From Bradyrhizobium sp. AZCC 2176 (lineage in GTDB: Bacteria > Pseudomonadota > Alphaproteobacteria > Rhizobiales > Xanthobacteraceae), in assembly GCF_036924645.1 (NCBI RefSeq), contig NZ_JAZHRX010000001.1, positions 682,001 through 746,000 on the forward strand: DNA of 64,000 nucleotides. The letters are read 5' to 3'. Positions 58,164 to 64,000 of this stretch are shown piece after piece. Position numbers and translations under genes: made by a program. Under the pieces are notes generated by a model. That model made no database searches. It had not been told where the DNA came from and saw only the letters and a program-made list of their open reading frames with translations. Position 1 is the first letter of the stretch. The number at the start of each line of letters is the position of its first letter.

Positions 58164-60437
58164 CTACTCCGCCGCCTCTCGCGTCGGCGCTTCCAAAACC
58201 TCCAGCACCTTCGGCGGCGACATCGGCAGGGCGTAGAAGCGTTTGCCGAGCGCGTTGTAGATGGCATTCGCTACCGCCGCCATCACGGGCACCAGCGGCA
58301 CTTCGCCAACGCCCTTGACGCCTTGCGGGTGTTTCGGGTTCGGGATCTCGACCATGATGCAGTCGATCATCGGCAGGTCCGAACAGACCGGCATGCGATA
58401 GTCGAGGAAGCCGGGATTATCGACCTTGCCTTCCCGCGTGTAGATGTATTCCTCGTTCAGCGCCCAGCCGATGCCTTGCGCGACGCCGCCCTGGAGCTGG
58501 CCCTCGACATAGCCGGGGTGAATGGCGCGGCCGACATCCTGCACGGCGGTGTAGCGGATCACGCGCGCGATGCCGAGATCGACGTCGACCTCGACGTCGC
58601 AGACATGGGTGCCGAAACCGCCATCGGCGCCTTGGGTATTGAGCTGCACTCCGGCCCCAATAGGCCCGCCCATCGCGGGCGCCTTCTCGGCGAGCTCTTG
58701 CAGCGTCAGCGGCTCGAACTGGCCGGCGTTCGGGCTGACCGGATGCGCCGCGCCGTTCTCCCACTTCACCGCTTCCGGATCGATCTCCCAGATCTTGGCC
58801 GCGCGCTCGCGCAGCGTCTGGATGATCTTTTCGGTCGACTGCGTCACCACCATCGACGAGGCGAACAGCACGCGGCTGCCGCCGGTCAGGTTGGAGAAGC
58901 CGACCGTCTGCGTGTCGCCGATGATGACGGAGACGCGGCGGTAATCAATCCCAAGGAGTTCGGCGCAGATGTTGGCGATGCCCGCGCGCGATCCCCCAAT
59001 GTCAGGATGGCCTGTCGTGACGACGACGTTGCCATCCTCGGTGATGTTGACTTGCGCGGAGGATTCGCCGCCGGCGTTGAACCAGAAGCCGGAAGCGACG
59101 CCCCTACCCCTCGGCCTGCCGTGGCCGTCGCCGAGCGGCGCGGCATAATGCGGCGAGTTCTTGGCGGCTTCCACCGTCTCGATATAGCCGATGCGCGGGA
59201 AGACCGGGCCGTGCGCGGCTTTGGTTCCTTCCTTGGCGGCGTTCTTCAGGCGGAAGTCGAGCGGATCCATCTTCAGGCGTTCTGCGACTTCATCCATCAC
59301 GCATTCGACGGCATAGGCGCCGATCGGCGCGCCGGGTGCGCGATAGGCCGCGACTTTGGAGCGGTTGGAGCAGACGTCGAAACCCTCTGAGAGCAGGTTC
59401 GGGATGTCGTAGGGCGTGAAGCTGCAGCCCGCGGCGCCCCGGATCGGCGAGCCCGGGAAGGCGCCGGCCTGCAGATAGAAGGTGCCGTGCGCGGCGACGA
59501 TCTTGCCGTCTTTCGTGGCGCCGATTTTCACCGTGCTCTTCGAGCCTGAGGTGGGGCCGGTCGCGCGCATCACTTCCTCGCGCGTCATCACCATCTTCAC
59601 CGGGCGGCCGGACTTTTTCGCAAGCAATGTCGCGAGCGGTTCGAGATAGACGATGGTCTTGCCGCCAAAGCCGCCGCCGATCTCGGCGGGGATGGCGCGG
59701 ATGTCGCTCTGCGGGATGCCGGTGAGATAGGCCGTCATCGCGCGCACCATGAACTGGCCCTGGCTGGAGCTCCAGATCGTGGTCTTGCCGTCAGGCGCCA
59801 CCGAGATCAGGCAGGCATGCGGCTCGATATAGCCCTGGTGAACGGGACGCGTGGTGAAGGTGCGCTCGATGACGATGTCGGCCTTCTTGAAACCTTCCGC
59901 GATATCGCCCTTCTTGTGCTCGAGGCGGCCGGCGATGTTGGAGGGCTTGCCGTCGAATTTGTTGAACTCGTGCAGGATCGGCGCGTCGGGTTTGATCGCG
60001 TCGTCGATCTCGATCGACCACGGCAGCACCTCGTAATCGACCTCGATCAGCTTGCAGGCCTCGGCCGCGATCGCCTCCGTGGTGGCGGCCACGGCAGCGA
60101 CGGGGTGGCCGGGGAACAGCGCCTTGTCGCGCGCCATCACGTTGCGGCACATCCAGCGCATGTCCTGGATGCCCAGCATGACCGCGCCCTTCTCGATCGG
60201 GAAATCGACGATGTCCTTGGAGGTGACGACGGCTTTTACGCCCGGCAGTTTCTCCGCCTTCGAGGTGTCGATGCCCCTGATGCGCGCATGCGGATGCGGG
60301 CTGCGCAAAACCTTGCCCCAGATCTGGCCTGGCATAGTGGTGTCGGCAGCGAACTGGGCGCGGCCGGTAACCTTGTCCATGCCATCAGGACGTATCGTGC
60401 GCTGGCCGATCCACTTGTTGTTGGTGACGAGGTTCAT
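58164..60437 (-). CDS. Molybdenum hydroxylase large (Mo-cofactor) subunit
   Basis: A 757-residue catalytic subunit of the xanthine dehydrogenase/CO dehydrogenase family. Cofactor-binding segments include PAEIGGGFGGKTIVYLEP, AAYRAPGAPIGAYAVECVMDE (aligned with the active-site loop; not the AYXCSFR of true CO dehydrogenase), TGHPDIGGSRAGIANICAELL and the catalytic Glu in VKGVGEVPLVPVMAAVANAI. It hydroxylates an aromatic or aldehyde substrate that I cannot specify. It is the last of a three-gene operon, 17 bases after the iron-sulfur subunit. No maturation genes (XdhC/CoxD type) are nearby. Confidence 0.93.
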   Translation of the reverse strand: MNLVTNNKWIGQRTIRPDGMDKVTGRAQFAADTTMPGQIWGKVLRSPHPHARIRGIDTSKAEKLPGVKAVVTSKDIVDFPIEKGAVMLGIQDMRWMCRNVMARDKALFPGHPVAAVAATTEAIAAEACKLIEVDYEVLPWSIEIDDAIKPDAPILHEFNKFDGKPSNIAGRLEHKKGDIAEGFKKADIVIERTFTTRPVHQGYIEPHACLISVAPDGKTTIWSSSQGQFMVRAMTAYLTGIPQSDIRAIPAEIGGGFGGKTIVYLEPLATLLAKKSGRPVKMVMTREEVMRATGPTSGSKSTVKIGATKDGKIVAAHGTFYLQAGAFPGSPIRGAAGCSFTPYDIPNLLSEGFDVCSNRSKVAAYRAPGAPIGAYAVECVMDEVAERLKMDPLDFRLKNAAKEGTKAAHGPVFPRIGYIETVEAAKNSPHYAAPLGDGHGRPRGRGVASGFWFNAGGESSAQVNITEDGNVVVTTGHPDIGGSRAGIANICAELLGIDYRRVSVIIGDTQTVGFSNLTGGSRVLFASSMVVTQSTEKIIQTLRERAAKIWEIDPEAVKWENGAAHPVSPNAGQFEPLTLQELAEKAPAMGGPIGAGVQLNTQGADGGFGTHVCDVEVDVDLGIARVIRYTAVQDVGRAIHPGYVEGQLQGGVAQGIGWALNEEYIYTREGKVDNPGFLDYRMPVCSDLPMIDCIMVEIPNPKHPQGVKGVGEVPLVPVMAAVANAIYNALGKRFYALPMSPPKVLEVLEAPTREAAE

Positions 60438-60454
60438 TGAGCTGTCTCCCGCAA

Positions 60455-60931
60455 TTATTGCGCGCGCATTTCGGCAGCGGTTTCCATCACCGCGCGGACG
60501 ATCTTGTCATAGCCGGTGCACCGGCAGAGGTTGCCGGCGAGCCAGAAGCGGACTTCCTCCTCGCTCGGATCAGGGTTTTTCCTCAGCAGTGCGTCGGAGG
60601 CGACCAGCATGCCCGACGTGCAGATGCCGCATTGCAGGGCGGCCATTTCCAGAAACTTCTGCTGCAGCGGATGCAGATGTTCGCCGTTCGCGAGGCCCTC
60701 GATGGTCCTGATCTCATGGTCCTGCGATTCGACCGCAAGCATCAGGCAGGAGCAGACCAGGCGGTCATCGACCGTGATCGAGCAGGCGCCGCAATCGCCG
60801 GAGGCGCAGCCTTCCTTGGACCCGGTGAGCGCCAGCGGTCCACGCAGCGCGTCGAGCATGGTGTCTGATGGCTCGCACAGAAATTCCATCGGCTCGCCGT
60901 TGATGGTGGTGGTGACGTGAACTTTGGCCAT
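60455..60931 (-). CDS. Molybdenum hydroxylase iron-sulfur subunit
   Basis: A 158-residue subunit that passes electrons from the Mo site to FAD through two [2Fe-2S] clusters. The plant-ferredoxin-type cluster has GSKEGCASGDCGACSITVDDRLVCSC (residues about 37-62). The second, helical cluster has LQCGICTSGML and GNLCRCTGYDKIVRAV (about 101-146). Both ligand sets are complete. Length is standard. Gaps to neighbours are 5 and 17 bases. Confidence 0.96.
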   Translation of the reverse strand: MAKVHVTTTINGEPMEFLCEPSDTMLDALRGPLALTGSKEGCASGDCGACSITVDDRLVCSCLMLAVESQDHEIRTIEGLANGEHLHPLQQKFLEMAALQCGICTSGMLVASDALLRKNPDPSEEEVRFWLAGNLCRCTGYDKIVRAVMETAAEMRAQ

Positions 60932-60936
60932 GAAGT

Positions 60937-61806
60937 CTATTTCCCTTGAGCGCGTTCGGCGGCGATCGCGGCGGTGCGCTTGAGCAGCACGCCGGCCACC
61001 CTGGTGCGATAGGCGATGGTGCCGCGCTTGTCGTCGATCGGGCGGCAGGCGGCGGAACAGGCGCTGGCTGCTTTCGCCAGCGCCGCGGCGTCGAGCTTTG
61101 AGCCGATCAGCGCTTTCGCGGCGTCCTCGACCAGCAGCACGGTCGGCGCCACGGCGCCGAGGCCGACGCGGGCGGCGGTGACGGCGCCGTCCTTGATCGT
61201 CAGGCTGACGCCGACGCCGACGACGGCGATATCCATTTCGGTGCGCGGGATCATGCGCAGGTAGGCATCGCTCGATCCCCGCGGACGCGGCGGTAGCGTA
61301 AAGCTCACAAGTATCTCGCCGGGTTTTAAGTTGGTGCGGCCGGGACCGGCGGGCACGTCTTCCACCTTCAGCTCGCGGCGGCCCTCCGGGCCCTGCACGG
61401 TGACGATGGCGCCGGCGGCAACCATCGCCGGCACGCTGTCGCCGGCGGGCGAGCCGTTGCAGAGATTGCCGCCCGCGGATGCCCGGCCCTGCACCTGCTT
61501 GGAACCGATCAGGTTGACGGCCTCGAGCACGCCGGGCCAGACCTTGCCAAAGCTCCTGTGTTCCGCGAGCGCCATGCCGGAGACGGCGGCGCCGATGCGA
61601 AAGCTGCCGTCGGCCGCCTGCTCGATCGCGGTCATCTCCGGGATTTTCTTGATGTCGACGATCACGGCGGGCTTGAGCACGCCGGATCGCATCTGCACCA
61701 GCAAATCGGTGCCGCCGGCCAGGATGCGCGCGGCGCTGCCGGCTTTCGCAAATGCGCCGACCGCTTCGTCAAGCGTGCCAGGCGCCAGATATCGGAGTTC
61801 CGTCAT
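60937..61806 (-). CDS. Molybdenum hydroxylase FAD subunit
   Basis: A 289-residue FAD-binding subunit (CoxM-like). AARILAGGTDLLVQMRSGVLKPAVIVDIKKIPEM near residues 22-56 binds the FAD pyrophosphate, and SAGGNLCNGSPAGDSVPAMVAAGA near 109 is the second flavin motif (AGGNLxNGSPxxD). The C-terminal domain (DIAVVGVGVSLTIKDGAVTAARVGLGAVAPT) is also typical. GGAAAG precedes the ATG. It is first in the operon FAD-FeS-Mo. Confidence 0.95.
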   Translation of the reverse strand: MTELRYLAPGTLDEAVGAFAKAGSAARILAGGTDLLVQMRSGVLKPAVIVDIKKIPEMTAIEQAADGSFRIGAAVSGMALAEHRSFGKVWPGVLEAVNLIGSKQVQGRASAGGNLCNGSPAGDSVPAMVAAGAIVTVQGPEGRRELKVEDVPAGPGRTNLKPGEILVSFTLPPRPRGSSDAYLRMIPRTEMDIAVVGVGVSLTIKDGAVTAARVGLGAVAPTVLLVEDAAKALIGSKLDAAALAKAASACSAACRPIDDKRGTIAYRTRVAGVLLKRTAAIAAERAQGK

Positions 61807-62139
61807 GGTCTTTCCGCCATCTCCCTCGTTCCGCCCGCCCCAGTGATTGTCGGCTCACCTTCAAAAGACGCGCAGACGGCAAGCCTACACGGGGACGGGC
61901 GATTGGAACAGCCTGCGAGATCAGGCTCATACGGCAGGCTCCTATGCGCGCGGCGGGGCTTGCGGCCCGGATTGCTCCGAGGCGGAAGTCTGTAGGGTGA
62001 GGCAAAGGCGCCCTTGCGCCGTGCCCACCATCTTGATTGAACTGCCTGGATTGCTTTGAAATGGTGGGCATCCGCCTTCGCTCTCCGAGCTGCGGCGGAC
62101 AGGCGCTTCTATCCTCCCTCTCCCGAACCGGTGACATTG
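61807..62139. other. Intergenic region with a GTAGGGTG-type repeat
   Basis: 333 bases between the divergent Mo-hydroxylase operon and the transglycosylase gene. From about 61992 it holds GTAGGGTGAGGCAAAGGCGC followed by TTGCGCCGTGCCCACC, closely related to the left part of the repeat at 847-974, and ATGGTGGGCATCC at 62060 as partial inverted arm. The first 180 bases show nothing I recognise. Promoters for both operons should lie here. Confidence 0.6.
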
Positions 62140-63492
62140 ATGCCGCTTTACAGATTCCTGCTTGCTGCCGCGGCGTCCCTGTCCCTATCATCTCTCGCCA
62201 TCGCCCAACCCGCCCCCGCACCGATCCGGCCTGCGGCGGTGCAACCGAGGCCGCCAGGCGCGGGCGTTCCCGGCCAGCCGGTCGCAAGGGCCCCATTGCC
62301 CCGCGCCGCCGCCTGTCACAACGGCATGTCGTTCGACCGTTTCCTCGCTGACCTCAAGCAGCAGGCAGTGGCGGAAGGCGTCTCGCAGCGCGCGCTGGCG
62401 GAAGCCGCACCCTACCTCGTCTATGACCAAAGCATCGTCAACCGCGACCGCGGCCAGCGCGTATTCGGCCAGGTGTTCACCGAGTTCGCACGAAACAGGG
62501 CGTCCGACGGCGCGGCAAAAAATGCGCAGGCGCGAATCCGGATGCATGCGGCGGCGTTCGCGCGCGCCGAAAAGGAATATGGCGTGCCGCCCGCCGTGAT
62601 CGCCGCATTCTGGGGGCTGGAGAGCAGTTTTGGCGCCGAGTTGGGCAAGCTGCATACGCTGCCGTCGCTGGTTTCGCTGGCTTATGATTGCCGCCGCTCG
62701 GAGATGTTCAGCAAGGAAACCATCGCCGCCTTGAAGATCATCGACCGCGGCGATCTCACGGCTGGCGAGATGATCGGCTCATGGGCCGGCGAACTCGGCC
62801 AGACGCAATTTCTGCCGACGCATTATTTCAACTATGCGGTGGACTATGACGGCGACGGCCACCGCAACATGCTGCGCAGCGTGCCCGACGTGATCGGCTC
62901 GACCGCCAACTACATCGCCAACGGATTGAAGTGGCGGCGCGGCGAGCCATGGCTGCAGGAAGTGCGCGCGCCGCAGAATTTCCCGTGGGACCAGGCCGAC
63001 CTCACCGTCAAACTGCCGCGCGCAAAGTTCGCGCAGCTTGGCGTCACCTATCCCGACGGCCGCGCGCTGCCGAACGACGACCTGCCGGCGTCGCTGCTCT
63101 TGCCGATGGGCCGCACCGGACCGGCGTTTCTCGCCTACGCAAATTTCGCCGCCTATACCGAGTGGAACAACTCGCTGATCTATTCAACCACCGCGGGCTA
63201 TCTCGCCAGCCGAATCGCCGGCGCAGCGCCGATGCGGCAGCCATCCACGCCTGTCGCGCAATTGCCACTCAACGAGCTCAAGGAGCTGCAGCAGCTCTTG
63301 GTGCGCGCGGGCTTCAATGTCGGCAAGGTCGATGGCGTGATGGGGCAGTTGAGCCGCACGGCTGTGAAGGCGATGCAAGTGAAGTACGGCTTGCCGGCGG
63401 ATTCCTGGCCGACGGCGGAGCTGTTGGCGCGGATGCGCGGGCCGGGCGTGCAGGCGCAGCCGGCGGGCATGGTGATGCCGGCGGCGCGGTGA
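62140..63492 (+). CDS. Lytic murein transglycosylase (MltB/SltB-like) with peptidoglycan-binding domain
   Basis: A 450-residue periplasmic enzyme that cleaves the glycan strand of peptidoglycan, forming 1,6-anhydro ends. A signal peptide (MPLYRFLLAAAASLSLSSLAIA) is followed by a Pro/Ala linker. The catalytic Glu161 is in AFWGLESSFGAELGKL, with SWAGELGQTQFLPTHYFNYAVDYDGDGHRN and TANYIANGLKWRRGEPW typical of family GH103. The C-terminal PG_binding_1 domain (LKELQQLLVRAGFNVGKVDGVMGQLSRTAVKAMQVKYGLP) spans about 375-430. No lipobox is present, so it is probably soluble. ATG 62140 was chosen for the signal peptide. Confidence 0.95.
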   Translation: MPLYRFLLAAAASLSLSSLAIAQPAPAPIRPAAVQPRPPGAGVPGQPVARAPLPRAAACHNGMSFDRFLADLKQQAVAEGVSQRALAEAAPYLVYDQSIVNRDRGQRVFGQVFTEFARNRASDGAAKNAQARIRMHAAAFARAEKEYGVPPAVIAAFWGLESSFGAELGKLHTLPSLVSLAYDCRRSEMFSKETIAALKIIDRGDLTAGEMIGSWAGELGQTQFLPTHYFNYAVDYDGDGHRNMLRSVPDVIGSTANYIANGLKWRRGEPWLQEVRAPQNFPWDQADLTVKLPRAKFAQLGVTYPDGRALPNDDLPASLLLPMGRTGPAFLAYANFAAYTEWNNSLIYSTTAGYLASRIAGAAPMRQPSTPVAQLPLNELKELQQLLVRAGFNVGKVDGVMGQLSRTAVKAMQVKYGLPADSWPTAELLARMRGPGVQAQPAGMVMPAAR

Positions 63493-63499
63493 ACGAACT

Positions 63500-63625
63500 G
63501 CTCGTAGCCCGGATCGAGCGCAGCGAAATCCGGGACGGTGCCGCGTGCGCAGAACCCCGGATTGCGCGGAGCCTGTCATCGGGCGCGCATTCGCGCGACC
63601 CGTTGGCTCCATCTGGACTACAGGC
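63500..63625. repeat. Composite repeat with the third 40-base module
   Basis: GTAGCCCGGATCGAGCGCAG followed by GAAATCCGGG and CCCCGGATTGCG, then the 40-base module at 63568-63607, then GGACTACAG. The module matches 921-960 and the inverted 11908-11947 at nearly every base, but the flanks are of the GTAGCCCGG type. No gene is present in 63493-63748. Confidence 0.75.
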
Positions 63626-63748
63626 CGTGAAATAATTGACCGCAATCGCCACACCGCAAGTGTTGTATTTTCCCGCGCGCCGCCCCATCTCGCAAAAACA
63701 CCTCACCCTCCTTGAGGCAGTTAATCCCCATCACGAAAAGAGCATCAC

Positions 63749-64000
63749 ATGTCTTTCCATGACTTGACCGTGCCCGCCTTCCTGCAGATTCTCGGCAGCC
63801 TTTCCAGCCTGCTCACCAAGGCGGAAGCGCATTGCAAGGCGAAGAACATCCAGCCCGAGGTGCTGCTCAATGCCCGGCTTTACCCGGACATGTATCCGCT
63901 GACGCGGCAGGTGCAGACGGCCTGCGACTTCGCCGCAAAGACCTGCGCGCGCCTCACCGGCAGCGAGGTGCCACAGACGCCGGACACGGAAAAGAGTTTT
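63749..64000 (+). CDS. DUF1993 domain protein, cut by the window end
   Basis: The first 84 codons of a gene that runs past the window edge. MSFHDLTVPAFLQILGSLSSLLTKAEAHCKAKNIQPEVLLNARLYPDMYPLTRQVQTACDFAAKT-type residues (given in two parts here: SLSSLLTKAEAHCKAKNI and LLNARLYPDMYPLTRQVQ) match DUF1993, a DinB-like four-helix family of unknown role. The full gene should be about 165-170 codons. ATG 63749 has GAAAAGAG upstream. Confidence 0.85.
   Translation, partial: MSFHDLTVPAFLQILGSLSSLLTKAEAHCKAKNIQPEVLLNARLYPDMYPLTRQVQTACDFAAKTCARLTGSEVPQTPDTEKSF

Noticed and set aside
1..64000. tRNA, rRNA, CRISPR, integrase or transposase genes.
   Set aside because: No tRNA-like GGTTCGAATCC-type arm, rRNA segment, regular direct-repeat array or DDE/tyrosine recombinase motif was found by reading. 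A tRNAscan and ISfinder search would settle this.

Overview
The window looks like a chromosomal segment of a Bradyrhizobium-type alphaproteobacterium (Nitrobacteraceae). The signs are high GC, one polypeptide carrying both cytochrome b and c1 (fbcH) downstream of a 176-residue Rieske protein, a fused trpE(G) behind a Trp-Trp leader peptide, and several families of short palindromic repeats in intergenic DNA. I recognise no rRNA or tRNA gene, CRISPR array, integrase or transposase. The content is mostly housekeeping.

0-8.2 kb: two glutathione S-transferases, a divergent SnoaL-like/LysR pair, an FAD monooxygenase, a thioesterase, mutY, a DUF721 (DciA-like) gene and a DsbA-type thioredoxin. 8.4-16.8 kb: smc, an Rsm22-type methyltransferase with an apparent iron-sulfur ligand set, a LemA/M48 protease pair, and two adjacent ParA/MinD-like proteins. 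16.8-23.1 kb: a GIY-YIG gene behind a perfect 20-bp palindrome, apt, trpE(G) with its trpL attenuator, and three catabolic or redox enzymes. 23.3-28.7 kb: the bc1 complex genes fbcF-fbcH, and divergently trmL-queE-queD-hemF.

28.7-33.5 kb: small proteins, a HAD hydrolase, and a tightly overlapping five-gene operon (DUF1285, Nudix, DUF6111, CCA-adding enzyme, TauE-like). 33.7-40.5 kb: a four-gene MoxR/DUF58/DUF4159/membrane-protein operon of the kind linked to envelope integrity in rhizobia. 40.6-45.1 kb: a probable zinc-starvation locus, with a COG0523 GTPase diverging from a DUF2946 protein and a TonB-dependent receptor, and a Zur-like palindrome in front of each arm. 45.2-50.9 kb: a KefB-like antiporter, an operon of Nudix, a broken membrane gene, a glycosyltransferase and an acetyltransferase, and a metallophosphoesterase.

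51-57 kb: isocitrate lyase diverges from a RamB/PccR-type regulator that probably controls short-chain acyl or glyoxylate metabolism; then comes nearly 1 kb of non-coding repeat DNA and small proteins. 57-64 kb: a DinB-like protein, a three-subunit molybdenum hydroxylase, a lytic murein transglycosylase, and the start of a DUF1993 gene cut by the window edge.

The most rewarding places to look are the Zur-type divergent region, the apparently leaderless trpL attenuator, the palindrome overlapping the promoter of the GIY-YIG gene, the paired ParA-like proteins, the serine-for-cysteine QueD, and the mosaic palindromic repeats.
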